Origin: Bryobacterales bacterium
GTDB lineage: Bacteria; Acidobacteriota; Terriglobia; Bryobacterales; Bryobacteraceae
Direction: 5' to 3'
NCBI GenBank assembly: GCA_020852175.1
Contig: JADZBH010000041.1
Location: forward strand, 124,001-188,000
Length of the DNA: 64,000 nt
Shown here: positions 8,907 through 17,746 of the stretch, in pieces
Numbering within the stretch: the stretch's first letter is position 1
Layout: each line of letters opens with the position of its first letter
The notes under the pieces: model-generated
Databases searched by the model: none
The model's input: the letters and a program-made list of their open reading frames with translations, nothing else
What the model was told of the DNA's origin: nothing
Made by a program: the position numbers and the translations under genes

Positions 8907-9410
8907 TTGCAAGAGATGAGGCAGGACCTGGACACGCTGTGTACTGAGATCGAGCGTGATCTGGCGGCGCGAAAGTTCGCTGTCTATCGCGGTCATCACA
9001 GGGCGCTGGAAAACAGGCCGCAGGTGGATTGGGATGTGGCCAAGTGGCCGGACTTCCGCGAGTTTCTCAACTGCGCCGAAAAGCTGGGCGTGAAGCTGCT
9101 CGTGTTTTCGCACCAGAAGCTGACGGAGAGCCTGTTGGATCAGGCGCGCGAGCGCCTGGACGGGGCCGACCTGGCGCGCGACGATTACCGCGACTTCGAC
9201 CGCACGTTCAAGAAGCTGCGCGGCTATGCGGGGTTCACCAGTTCGCTGGAACTCTCCTTCGACTTCGATACGATCACCTACATTTTCCACATCTCGACGC
9301 CGTGGTACGACCAGTTGCTGGACATGATCGACGAACTGGACGACGCCATCGAACATGCGGCCGATCCGGACGGCGAAGCTCCGATGGGCGGCTACTTCTC
9401 GCAGAACTGA
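8907..9410 (+). CDS. Conserved-looking protein of unknown function next to the BMC enzyme
   Basis: Unrecognised. 167 residues starting with TTG 8907, chosen because AGGAG at 8896-8900, overlapping the previous stop, lies 6 nt upstream; the ATG at 8916 is too far away. The protein is acidic and soluble with no signal peptide or membrane span. It has an N-terminal helix (DLDTLCTEIERDLAARKFAVYRG), a central KLGVKLLVFSHQKLTESLL and a C-terminal beta/alpha part (ELSFDFDTITYIFHISTPWYDQLL). Intergenic gaps of 9 nt on both sides place it in one transcript with the aldehyde dehydrogenase and recJ. A microcompartment link is suggested only by position. Confidence 0.75.
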   Translation: MQEMRQDLDTLCTEIERDLAARKFAVYRGHHRALENRPQVDWDVAKWPDFREFLNCAEKLGVKLLVFSHQKLTESLLDQARERLDGADLARDDYRDFDRTFKKLRGYAGFTSSLELSFDFDTITYIFHISTPWYDQLLDMIDELDDAIEHAADPDGEAPMGGYFSQN

Positions 9411-9419
9411 CGCCGCGCG

Positions 9420-11135
9420 ATGCGTACCGCCGCACGCTGGCTGCTTCCTGAAATCGACAATGCACGCGCGGAGACGCTGGCCCGGGAGCTGCGTGCGCCT
9501 TCGCTGGTGGCGCGCGTGCTGGTGGGCCGCGGCTACGCTACGGCGGAGGCTGCCGCGGCCTTTTTGAACCCGCGCGTCGAGGACCTGCACGATCCTTATC
9601 TGTTGACCGGCATGCGCGAGGCGGTGGCGCGCGTGCGCGCGGCCATCGAACGGCGGGAACGCATCCTGCTCTACGGCGACTACGACGTCGATGGCACCAG
9701 CAGCATCGTGATCCTGATGAAGGCGTTTGAACTGGCTGGGGCCGATGCGCGTTATTTCGTGCCGAACCGGCTGCGCGACGGCTACGGGATGCGCGAGGAG
9801 GTGATTGAACAGGCCGCGCGCGACAGCGTGGCGCTGATCGTCAGCGTCGATACGGGGATTCGCGCCGTGGCGGTGGTGGAGAGGGCGCGCGAGTTGGGCA
9901 TCGACGTGATCGTGACGGATCATCACCTGCCGGAGGAGGCTCTGCCCCCGGCGCTGGCGGTGTTGAATCCGAACCGTCCCGATTGCGGCTATCCGGAGAA
10001 GAACCTGTGCGGCGCGGGCGTGGCGTTCAAGCTGGTGCAGGCTTTGATGGACGCGATCGGGTGGGAGCCGGCGAGGGTGCGGGCGTTGACGGAATCGTTC
10101 CTGAAGATGGCGGCCATCGCCACGGTGGCCGATGTGGTGCCGTTGACCGGGGAGAACCGCATCATTGTCCACCACGGGTTGAGCGGGATGACGAAGGTGC
10201 GAAACGCGGGGCTGCGGGCCCTGTTGCAGGTGGCCGGGTTCAAGGAAGGCGAGGAGCCGACGGCGGGACAGGTGGCGTTTCGCATCGCGCCGCGAATCAA
10301 CGCCGCCGGACGCATGGCCGATGCCGGACAGGTGATCGAGATGTTCCTGACGGCGGATGCGGACAAAGCGTTGGCCATCGCCCGGCAACTCCACGAATGG
10401 AATGCCGAGCGGCAGCAGACGGAGGCCGATACTCTGGCCGCGTGCCTGGAGGCGCGTGTCGAGGAGGCCGAACGCGGTCTGGTGTTTGCCGGCGAAGGCT
10501 GGCACAAGGGCGTGGTGGGGATCGTGGCCAGCCGCCTGGTGGAGCGTTACTGCCGGCCGGTGTTCGTGCTGGGAATCGATGCGGAGACGGGTCAGGCCTC
10601 GGGTTCGGGACGGAGTATCGAGGCGTTTCATCTTCTTGACGCGCTGGAAACCATGCGGGACCTCTTCACCAAGTTCGGCGGCCACTCCCACGCCGCGGGC
10701 GTGACGTTGGAGGCCGGACGCGTGGCGGAATTTCGCACGCGGCTCGACAACTACGCGCGACAGAGGCTGGGTGAGGAAGAGATCCGGCCGCGGCTGAAGG
10801 TGGATGCGGTGGCTTCGTTCGGCGAGTTGAACGACGCGAGCGTGGCGCAGTTGCTGAAGCTGGGTCCGTTTGGACAAGGCAACGCGGCTCCGGTGATCGT
10901 CACGCGGAACGCGTCCATCCCCTTTCCGCCTTCGGTCATGAAGGAGAAACACCTGAGGTTCAAGGCGAGCGAGGGAGGGCGGCAGTTGACGATGAAGGCG
11001 TGGAACTTCGCCGGGCGGATCGAAGAATTCTCCATGGACCGCGTGTTCGAACTCGCCTATGTGGTGGAGGACGATCCGTTTTCAGCGGCGCGGGGGTTTG
11101 CGCCGTGGAGCGCGACACTGCGCGACATTCGTTGA
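9420..11135 (+). CDS. recJ: Single-stranded-DNA-specific exonuclease RecJ
   Basis: 571 residues, normal for the family. The DHH phosphoesterase motifs are intact: GDYDVDG (residues 86-92), SVDTG (142-146) and TDHH (166-169). The DHHA1 motif FGGHSHAAG follows near residue 420, then a C-terminal OB-like domain (AVASFGELNDASVAQLLKLGPFGQGN). RecJ degrades single-stranded DNA 5' to 3' using Mn2+/Mg2+ in recombination and mismatch repair. It lies 9 nt after the unknown gene and so appears to be co-transcribed with the BMC genes. That is probably an accident of gene packing; no functional link is known. Confidence 0.96.
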   Translation: MRTAARWLLPEIDNARAETLARELRAPSLVARVLVGRGYATAEAAAAFLNPRVEDLHDPYLLTGMREAVARVRAAIERRERILLYGDYDVDGTSSIVILMKAFELAGADARYFVPNRLRDGYGMREEVIEQAARDSVALIVSVDTGIRAVAVVERARELGIDVIVTDHHLPEEALPPALAVLNPNRPDCGYPEKNLCGAGVAFKLVQALMDAIGWEPARVRALTESFLKMAAIATVADVVPLTGENRIIVHHGLSGMTKVRNAGLRALLQVAGFKEGEEPTAGQVAFRIAPRINAAGRMADAGQVIEMFLTADADKALAIARQLHEWNAERQQTEADTLAACLEARVEEAERGLVFAGEGWHKGVVGIVASRLVERYCRPVFVLGIDAETGQASGSGRSIEAFHLLDALETMRDLFTKFGGHSHAAGVTLEAGRVAEFRTRLDNYARQRLGEEEIRPRLKVDAVASFGELNDASVAQLLKLGPFGQGNAAPVIVTRNASIPFPPSVMKEKHLRFKASEGGRQLTMKAWNFAGRIEEFSMDRVFELAYVVEDDPFSAARGFAPWSATLRDIR

Positions 11136-11175
11136 GAGATATACTGGCACAACCACTTTCAACGAGGTTGGACAC

Positions 11176-12489
11176 GTGCACCTTCTCCGGGGAGCGCTGC
11201 TGCTCCTGTGCGGTTTCACTGCGTGGGCGGGTCCGCGCGAATTCGGCTTGCAGGGCTATGAAGCGGCCGTGCGCGCGCGGGGGCTGAAGCCGGAGCGGTA
11301 CCGCATCCAAGCCATGCTGGACTCAGGCGCGCCCGGGTCATTCAAGATTCGCGGGCGGAGCGTGCTCGGCGGCGACCTGCGCAGGTTGATGTACGGTTTG
11401 CTGGAGGCGGCCGGACAGATCCGGGAGAACGGCCGCTTGCGGGAGACCGCGGCCGAACCGGCATTCGCGGTGCGGGCGGTGCGGGTGGCGCGCGAGGCGC
11501 TACCGTCGGGCGAGGCATTGCGGCTGATGCTGGAGGTGCTAGCCACGGCGCGTTTCAACACGCTGATCGTCCTTCCAGGGCCACCGGCGGAGTTGCGGGA
11601 GGCGGCGGCAGGGTATGGTCTGAAATTGGCGGGAGCCGATGGGCTGGTGGGTTTGTATCCGGTGACGTTGCCGCTGGAAGAGTTGGCGGCTCCCTGGGCC
11701 GATCCGGTTTCGGCGCGGCGGATTCTGGCGCAGGCGGATTGGGAAGGAAGCGCGGGAATTGTCGTTCCGGCCCGGCTGCCGGCTCCGGAGCACGAACTGT
11801 TCTATGCCGTCTGGGGACTGGAGGGTTACGCGCCGGGGGCGCCGTCGAAGAGGTGGCCGGCGATGCTGCGCGGCCAATTTGGAACGGCGGCGGAACGGGC
11901 GTGGGAGGCGCTGACGCTGGCCTCCCGGTGCCTTACCTTCCTGCCGCCGGAGCAGTTCCTGCTGGGCCCGGCGATGGCGGTGCGCTCCCCGGCGACGGCG
12001 CGCTATTCGCCGTTGCAACTGGCCGCGGCCTGGCAGGCCCTGGCACGGCAGGCTGAAGCTGCCCTGGATCCGTTCCGCGCCAGCTTGGGCGCGGTGCAGC
12101 CGCTGATCGCGTATGGCCGCGCGCGTGCGAGCGAGATGCTGGCCGGGGGCCCGGCGGCGGGCGGCTGGACGCGGAGCGCACTGCCGGAACCGGTGGCGTT
12201 TACACACCTGCCGCCCAAAGGCGCCGTGGCGGGACGGCCTGTGACCCTTAGGCTTGGGCTGCCCGCCAGGGCGAGGGCCGAGCGTGTTCGCCTGCACTGG
12301 AGGGACGCCCGCGGCACGCACGCGATGGAGTCCCGGGGAGCGCGAGCGTCATTTACTCTGATTCCGGAAGGCGAGGTCCGCTACTATTTTGAGGTGGTCT
12401 CTCCGTCCGGCTCGGGCTGGTTTTATCCCGATCCTCTGGCGGGTTCTCCGTACCTGCGACTGAATGTCCGTCCCGCTCCGCATCCCTAA
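11176..12489 (+). CDS. Secreted protein of unknown function
   Basis: Unrecognised. 437 residues from GTG 11176, preferred because GAGG (11164-11167) precedes it and the frame then opens directly into a signal peptide (LLRGALLLLCGFTAWA). An earlier in-frame codon at 11059 lies inside recJ. The mature part starts with a small alpha/beta region (EALRLMLEVLATARFNTLIVLPG), continues with a long Ala/Leu-rich helical middle, and ends with an Ig- or fibronectin-like beta sandwich (~340-435, PVTLRLGLPARARAERVRLHWRDA). This order is reminiscent of glycan-processing enzymes with an accessory beta domain, but no catalytic motif can be named. It overlaps the next gene by 26 nt. Confidence 0.65.
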   Translation: MHLLRGALLLLCGFTAWAGPREFGLQGYEAAVRARGLKPERYRIQAMLDSGAPGSFKIRGRSVLGGDLRRLMYGLLEAAGQIRENGRLRETAAEPAFAVRAVRVAREALPSGEALRLMLEVLATARFNTLIVLPGPPAELREAAAGYGLKLAGADGLVGLYPVTLPLEELAAPWADPVSARRILAQADWEGSAGIVVPARLPAPEHELFYAVWGLEGYAPGAPSKRWPAMLRGQFGTAAERAWEALTLASRCLTFLPPEQFLLGPAMAVRSPATARYSPLQLAAAWQALARQAEAALDPFRASLGAVQPLIAYGRARASEMLAGGPAAGGWTRSALPEPVAFTHLPPKGAVAGRPVTLRLGLPARARAERVRLHWRDARGTHAMESRGARASFTLIPEGEVRYYFEVVSPSGSGWFYPDPLAGSPYLRLNVRPAPHP

Positions 12490-14101
12490 TTCGATCTTCC
12501 TGTCGCTGGTGGCCGTGCTGCTGGCGGCGATGGGCGCGCTGGCTTTTCGCGCGTCCTCCCTGGAGGCGCAGACCTTCGACGAAGCCGTCCATATCGCCGC
12601 CGGATACAGCTACTGGAAAACGGGAGACTACCGGTTGAACCAGGAGCATCCGCCACTGGTCAAGCGGTTGTGCGCCTTGCCGCTGGTGAAACGGGGGTTG
12701 AAGTTCGACACGTCGAGTCCGAACTGGCAACTGCCGGATCAGTCGGGCATGGGGCGGGAGTTTCTTTACGGCAACACGCGGCCGGCCGATTGGATTCTCC
12801 AGTCGGCACGCCTGCCGGTGATCGCCATGACGCTCGCGCTGGGGCTTTTGCTGGCGCTGTGGCTGCGGCGGCGGTTCGGGGAGATCGCGGCGCTCTCGGC
12901 TCTGGCCCTGTATGCGCTGGACCCGAACTTCCTGGCGCACGGCCATTATGTGACGACGGACGTGGCGGTGACACTGTTCACGTTCGCCTCGGCGGTGGCG
13001 TGGCTCGGATGGCTGGAGCGGGGACGCTGGTGGCGGCTGGCTCTGGCGGCGGTGATGTTGGGATGCGCGATGGCGTCGAAATTCTCGGGAGTCTATGTGC
13101 TGCCGGTGCATTTCGCACTGCTGATGGCGCAGGCGGGGCGCGGTCGCCTGGCCTGGCGGAAGGCCGCCGTGGCGTTCGTGGCGTTGGTGGCGGGCGCCGT
13201 GCTGGTGTGCGGTGCATCGTACGGGAAGCACGCGTTCAGAGTGCAACACCTCGCCGAACACCGCTATGTGAGCGGGCTGAAGGAGTTGCGGCAGCACAAC
13301 CAGGACGGGCACCGTTCTTACCTGCTGGGGAAAGTGAACACGCGGGGCGACTGGGCCTACTTCCCCGTGGCCTTCGCGGTGAAGACGCCGGAGGTGACGC
13401 TGGCGGCGCTGTTGGGAGCGCTGCTCGCGCTGCCGTGGCTGATCCGGCGGCACGGCGCGCTGCTGTGGATGGCGCTGCTGCTGTATCCGGCGCTCTACCT
13501 CGGCCTGTCGATGGCGGGGAACATTAACATCGGTATCCGGCATCTGCTGCCCATGTATCCGTTCCTGTATGCACTGATCGCGGCCGCCGTGGAGCGTCTG
13601 CCGGGCCGGGTGGCGCTGGCGGCGCCGGTGCTGGCGCTGGCGGGCATGGGCGCGGCGCAGGCGGCGATCTATCCGGACTACCTCGCCTACTTCAACCGTT
13701 TCGCCGGGGGGCCGGAGGGGGGCGCCCGGTACCTGCTGGATTCCAACGTGGACTGGGGGCAGGACGTGAAGAAGCTGAAACGCTTCATGGACGGGCGCGG
13801 CATCCGGTTCGTGCAGATCGCCTATTTTGGAATGGCCGATCTCGAGGCGTACGGCATCCGGCATGGCGGGGTGCCGGGGGCGGAGGAACCGGCCGAAATC
13901 GACAAGCTGGACAACTGGGTGGTGGTGAGCGTCACGAACCTGTACGACGTCTATTTCGACAAGCCGACGTTTGCCTGGTTGCAGCGGTTCCAACCCGCGG
14001 CCAAGGTGGGATGGTCGCTGTATGTGTATGATCTGCGGCAGCGGACGATTCCGGCGGGACAGAGGCCGTTGCCGCCGCCTCCAGTGTCCGCGTCACCGTG
14101 A
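12464..14101 (+). CDS. PMT/ArnT-like membrane glycosyltransferase
   Basis: 545 residues, about ten to twelve hydrophobic spans. The first periplasmic loop carries the family hallmark: acidic FDEAVHIAAGYSYWKTGDY (~36-54) then NQEHPPLVK (~58-66), the DE and EHPP motifs of GT-C polyprenyl-phosphate-sugar transferases (Pfam PMT/PMT_2). It should move a sugar from a polyprenyl carrier onto protein or lipid on the outer face of the inner membrane. The C-terminal soluble part contains YLLDSNVDWGQDVKKLK, common in the acidobacterial/planctomycetal branch. The start at ATG 12464 overlaps the previous gene, indicating translational coupling. Confidence 0.87.
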   Translation: MSVPLRIPNSIFLSLVAVLLAAMGALAFRASSLEAQTFDEAVHIAAGYSYWKTGDYRLNQEHPPLVKRLCALPLVKRGLKFDTSSPNWQLPDQSGMGREFLYGNTRPADWILQSARLPVIAMTLALGLLLALWLRRRFGEIAALSALALYALDPNFLAHGHYVTTDVAVTLFTFASAVAWLGWLERGRWWRLALAAVMLGCAMASKFSGVYVLPVHFALLMAQAGRGRLAWRKAAVAFVALVAGAVLVCGASYGKHAFRVQHLAEHRYVSGLKELRQHNQDGHRSYLLGKVNTRGDWAYFPVAFAVKTPEVTLAALLGALLALPWLIRRHGALLWMALLLYPALYLGLSMAGNINIGIRHLLPMYPFLYALIAAAVERLPGRVALAAPVLALAGMGAAQAAIYPDYLAYFNRFAGGPEGGARYLLDSNVDWGQDVKKLKRFMDGRGIRFVQIAYFGMADLEAYGIRHGGVPGAEEPAEIDKLDNWVVVSVTNLYDVYFDKPTFAWLQRFQPAAKVGWSLYVYDLRQRTIPAGQRPLPPPPVSASP

Positions 14102-14116
14102 TAGATTGGCCGCATG
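14102..14116 (+). promoter_or_regulatory. Candidate leaderless promoter: TAGATT-N6-ATG
   Basis: TAGATT (14102-14107) ends 6 nt before the ATG at 14114. The first T is the base right after the previous stop codon. No SD is present. Confidence 0.45.
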
Positions 14117-15631
14117 ATCACACGCCGGGCCGCGATGAGTTCACTGGCGGCGGGTAGCCTGGCTGCCCAGCCGCGCCGTGAGGGCCGGAAACCGAACCTC
14201 CTCTTTCTGATCGCCGACGATCACGCCGGCTATGTGCTGGGCTGCCAGGGCAACCGCATGGCCGAGACGCCCCACCTGGATGAGTTGGCGGCGCAAGGTA
14301 CGCGCTTTTCGCGCCACTTCTGCAACCAGCCCGTGTGCACGCCCTCGCGGCAATCGCTGCTCACCGGGCAGATGCCCTCGTCGGCCGGCGTGACCGTGCT
14401 GCAAACGCCGCTCGGCGAGGACAAACCGACTCTGGCCAAACAGTTGAAGTCCGCCGGCTACCAGACGGCGGTGATCGGCAAGATGCATTTCAACCGGCCG
14501 GGCCGCCCGGGATTGCACGGCTTCGACATGTGCATGACCGAAGACGTGCTGAACCGCGCCTGGCAACAAAGGAAAGCGGCGCGCACGGTGCCGGAAAGCA
14601 CGCGGACGAAGCCTCCCTGGAAGCCCTTTCGCGATCCTGCGCGCATCTGGTTGAACGCCGAATCGCTGCCCTATCCGCGCTATGAGGCCGACATGCGGAG
14701 CGTTTATCAAACGCAGCAGGCCTGCGATTACCTGGAGCAGAACAGGGACAAACAGTTTGCCTTGTGGGTCAGTTTTCAGGAGCCGCATTCCCCCTACGAT
14801 TTTCCGGTGGAGGACACGGGCCACTTCGATCCGAAGCGCTTCCAGGCGCCGCGCATCGGCCCCGAGGACGCCTGGCAGATTCCCATCATCTTTCGTGGCC
14901 TTTCCGTGGAGGAGCGGCAGGGGATCGCGGCTTCCTATTACACATCGGTACGCTATCTGGACCGCAATGTCGGACGCGTTGTGGCCAAGCTGCGCGAGTT
15001 GAATCTGGAAGAGGACACGCTGGTGGTGTACCTGGCTGACCACGGGTATTGCCTGGGCCAGCACGGCCGGTTTGAAAAGCATTGCGGCTACGATCCGGCG
15101 ATGCACGTGCCGCTGATCATCCGCTTCCCAGGCCGCGCGCGGCAGGGCGTGGTGCGCGACATGACCGAGCACATCGACGTGGCGCCGACGATTCTCGACC
15201 TGTTGGGCGTGGAAGCGATGCCCGTGATGCACGGCCGTTCCCTGCGGCCCTATCTGGAAGCACGGCGCATCGCCGCGCGCGACCACGTGGTGAGCCAGTA
15301 TCTGGAAAACGAGGAAGCCTTCGCGCGCACGGAGCGGTGGAAGTACATCTATTGCAGCGGGCGGCGGAAGCGGTCCGATGGATACCTGATCGACAACCCC
15401 ACGCCGGGACGGTATCAGCGGCTGTACGACCTGAAGGCCGACGCGGGCGAGTTCACCGACGCCGCTTCCAGGAACCCGAAGGTGGTGCGCCAGATGCAGG
15501 ACCTGATTCTGAAACGCTACCGGGCGACGCACCCGGAGGCTGGCGCCGAACCGCCGGGAGCTTCGCGCGAAGACGTGCTGGACTTCTACATACGGCCCCG
15601 GGACGCACGTCCGGCGCAAGGAGCGGGCTGA
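14114..15631 (+). CDS. Tat-exported sulfatase (Cys-type)
   Basis: 505 residues. The N-terminus ITRRAAMSSLAAGSLAA is a twin-arginine signal. The alkaline-phosphatase fold opens with NLLFLIADDHAGY (metal Asp pair) and contains VCTPSRQSLLTG, the C-x-P-S-R sulfatase signature with Cys75, which must be converted to formylglycine. VIGKMHF and LADHGYCLGQHG supply further active-site residues. It should hydrolyse sulfate esters of polysaccharides or choline-type substrates in the periplasm. It is translationally coupled (ATGA) to a DUF1080 gene, itself coupled to a second sulfatase. No formylglycine-generating enzyme lies in the window. Confidence 0.93.
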   Translation: MITRRAAMSSLAAGSLAAQPRREGRKPNLLFLIADDHAGYVLGCQGNRMAETPHLDELAAQGTRFSRHFCNQPVCTPSRQSLLTGQMPSSAGVTVLQTPLGEDKPTLAKQLKSAGYQTAVIGKMHFNRPGRPGLHGFDMCMTEDVLNRAWQQRKAARTVPESTRTKPPWKPFRDPARIWLNAESLPYPRYEADMRSVYQTQQACDYLEQNRDKQFALWVSFQEPHSPYDFPVEDTGHFDPKRFQAPRIGPEDAWQIPIIFRGLSVEERQGIAASYYTSVRYLDRNVGRVVAKLRELNLEEDTLVVYLADHGYCLGQHGRFEKHCGYDPAMHVPLIIRFPGRARQGVVRDMTEHIDVAPTILDLLGVEAMPVMHGRSLRPYLEARRIAARDHVVSQYLENEEAFARTERWKYIYCSGRRKRSDGYLIDNPTPGRYQRLYDLKADAGEFTDAASRNPKVVRQMQDLILKRYRATHPEAGAEPPGASREDVLDFYIRPRDARPAQGAG

Positions 15632-16386
15632 TGAACCGGCGGACATTCCTGGCGCTGCCGCCGGCAGCGGCGTGGGCTGTGGCGGCGGCGAAGGAGAAGG
15701 CTCCGCGCGGCGCCGGTTGGAAGCCGCTGTTCGCGGGCGGGGCGATGACGGGCTGGCATCCGCAGGACACACGGCGCCCGAACACCTGGCGAGGCTCGCG
15801 CGCGGTGCGCATGGATGCAGCGGACGCGACGCGCCTGGCGGCGGACGAGGCCGGCGGCGGCGAGTATTGGAACGGGCCGGAGGGCAAGGCCGCCAACATT
15901 GTTTCCGATGAACGGTTCGGCGATTTGGAACTGGTTCTGGAGTTCATGGTGCCGAAGGGATCGAACTCGGGCGTCTACTTGCAGGGGCTGTATGAAATTC
16001 AGATATTCGACAGCCATGGCGTCGAGCACCCGAAGACGTCGGACTGCGGTGCGATCTATCACCGCTGGATCGACGGCAAACCCGCGGGCGGCTCGCCTCC
16101 CCGGGTGAACGCGAGCAGGCGGCCGGGCGAGTGGCAGAGCCTTTACGTGCGGTTCCGCGCTCCGCGCTTCGACGCGCAGGGGCGGAAGACGGAGAACGCG
16201 AGGTTTCTTCGCGTGCTGCTGAACGGGCAATTGGTGCAGGAGAACGTCGAGGTGGAGGGAGGCACGCGGTCTCACATGCCGGTCGAGGAGGCGGCGCGGA
16301 ATCCTCTCATGCTGCAAGGCGATCATGGCCCGGTGGCCTACCGCGGTCCGTATGTGCGCGCGCTGGCGGCGGAGGGCGGGCGATGA
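15631..16386 (+). CDS. Secreted DUF1080 (LamG-like) protein
   Basis: 251 residues from ATG 15631, whose A is the last base of the upstream TGA. NRRTFLALPPAAAWAVAAA is a Tat-type signal. The rest is a concanavalin-like DUF1080 domain: WKPLFAGGAMTGWH, GDLELVLEFMVPKGSNSGVYLQG, YEIQIFDSHG, GEWQSLYVRFRAPRFDAQGRK and the C-terminal GPVAYRG. This family (3-keto-disaccharide hydrolase in recent work on related bacteria) acts on or binds oxidised glycosides in the periplasm. Its position between two sulfatases suggests joint action on a sulfated glycan. It is one of two DUF1080 proteins in the window. Confidence 0.9.
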   Translation: MNRRTFLALPPAAAWAVAAAKEKAPRGAGWKPLFAGGAMTGWHPQDTRRPNTWRGSRAVRMDAADATRLAADEAGGGEYWNGPEGKAANIVSDERFGDLELVLEFMVPKGSNSGVYLQGLYEIQIFDSHGVEHPKTSDCGAIYHRWIDGKPAGGSPPRVNASRRPGEWQSLYVRFRAPRFDAQGRKTENARFLRVLLNGQLVQENVEVEGGTRSHMPVEEAARNPLMLQGDHGPVAYRGPYVRALAAEGGR

Positions 16387-17738
16387 CGGGCGCAAGGCTC
16401 AGCCGGCGGGCCGCGCTGGGCGCGCTGGCATCGCCGCTCATGGGCCAGGGCGTCGCGCGGCCGAACATCGTCGTGGTGCTGGTGGACGATCTGCGCTGGG
16501 ACGCGCTGGGGTGCACGGGCCTGCCGTGGGTGAAGACGCCGCATATCGACCGGATTGCCCGCGAAGGCATGGCCTTCCGCAACGCCTTCGTGACCACGCC
16601 CCTGTGCTCACCCTCGCGGGCGAGCTTTCTCACCGGCCACTATGTGCATCGCCACGGCGTGAGGGGCAACCGCGACAACAGCGCGCTGAGCCACCGGTTG
16701 AAGACCTTCCCGGCTCTGCTGCAACAGGCAGGTTACGACACGGCCTACGCCGGCAAGTGGCACATGGGTACGGACGATTCACCGCGCCCGGGCTTCCGCC
16801 GCTGGGTGAGTTTCCAGGGGCAGGGACAGTACAACGGCCCTACTCTGAACATCGACGGCAAGCGGGTGGAGACGGAGGGCTACATCACGGACGTGCTATC
16901 GGACCATGCGGCGGCCTTCGTGCGCGAGTCGCGGAACAAGCCGTTCTGCCTGTACGTGGCGCACAAGGCCGTGCACGGGCCCTTCGAGCCCGCCGCGCGG
17001 CACAAGGACCTCTACCCGTCCGAACCGCTGCCGGAGAGGCCGAACATGAGCTACGGCCGGGCGGGCAAGCAGGCGTTGCTGCGTCCGGTGGAGGACCGGC
17101 GCAAGGCAGGTTCGCCGGCGGCGCGTCCCCGCGATACGATCGCGCGGGACCAGTTGCGGTGCCTGGCGGCGGTGGACGACGGCGTGGGGAAGCTCTTCGA
17201 GGCGTTGGAAGAGACAAGGCAACTCGACAATACCGTGATCGTGTTCGCTTCCGACAACGGCTACTTCTGGGGCGAACACGGGCTGGGCGACAAACGGTGG
17301 GCCTATGAGGAGTCCATCCGCATTCCCCTGCTGGTGCGGTATCCGAAGCTGGCCGGGCGCGGTGCGAAGTCGGATGCGTTGGTGACGAATCTGGATCTGG
17401 CGCCGACATGCCTGCATCTGGCTGGCGTGGAGGTGCCCAAGGGGCTGCACGGGCGGTCGTTGAAAGAGCCTCTGCGGGGCAACCGGCGGACGTGGCGGAC
17501 CTCGTTCGTCATCGAGTACTTCGCCGAACCGAACTATCCGCGCACGCCCACATGGCAGGGCATTCGCAACGCGCGGCACAAGTTTGTGCGTTATCCGGAC
17601 CTGCCGGGGGCCGATGAGTTGTACGACCTGCGCGCCGATCCGTACGAGATGAAAAACCTGGCGGGCGAGGCGGCGGGCAAGGCGGTGGCTGCGCGGCTGC
17701 GGAAGGAGTTGGCGCTGCAACTGGCCCGGACGGCGTAG
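16383..17738 (+). CDS. Tat-exported sulfatase (Cys-type), second copy
   Basis: 451 residues from ATG 16383, overlapping the previous stop by four bases. TGARLSRRAALGALAS is a Tat-like signal. Catalytic features: NIVVVLVDDLRWD, LCSPSRASFLTG with Cys75 as the formylglycine precursor, YAGKWHMG, FASDNGYFWGEHGLGDKRWAYEE and a C-terminal YDLRADPYEMKNLAG. The sequence is closer to iduronate/choline-sulfatase-like enzymes than its neighbour at 14114, and the two are clearly not recent duplicates. It should desulfate a periplasmic glycan. The gene ends 8 nt before the convergent cyclase gene, with no terminator visible between them. Confidence 0.93.
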   Translation: MTGARLSRRAALGALASPLMGQGVARPNIVVVLVDDLRWDALGCTGLPWVKTPHIDRIAREGMAFRNAFVTTPLCSPSRASFLTGHYVHRHGVRGNRDNSALSHRLKTFPALLQQAGYDTAYAGKWHMGTDDSPRPGFRRWVSFQGQGQYNGPTLNIDGKRVETEGYITDVLSDHAAAFVRESRNKPFCLYVAHKAVHGPFEPAARHKDLYPSEPLPERPNMSYGRAGKQALLRPVEDRRKAGSPAARPRDTIARDQLRCLAAVDDGVGKLFEALEETRQLDNTVIVFASDNGYFWGEHGLGDKRWAYEESIRIPLLVRYPKLAGRGAKSDALVTNLDLAPTCLHLAGVEVPKGLHGRSLKEPLRGNRRTWRTSFVIEYFAEPNYPRTPTWQGIRNARHKFVRYPDLPGADELYDLRADPYEMKNLAGEAAGKAVAARLRKELALQLARTA

Positions 17739-17746
17739 GCCCCGGC

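Noticed and set aside
8112..10952. 946-codon open frame on the minus strand
   Set aside because: It is antisense to the BMC aldehyde dehydrogenase and recJ, both certain genes. Its composition (Arg/His/Ala-rich) is what the opposite strand of GC-rich coding DNA gives.
12353..13993. 546-codon open frame on the minus strand
   Set aside because: Antisense to the PMT-type glycosyltransferase; low-complexity Arg/Gln/His composition.
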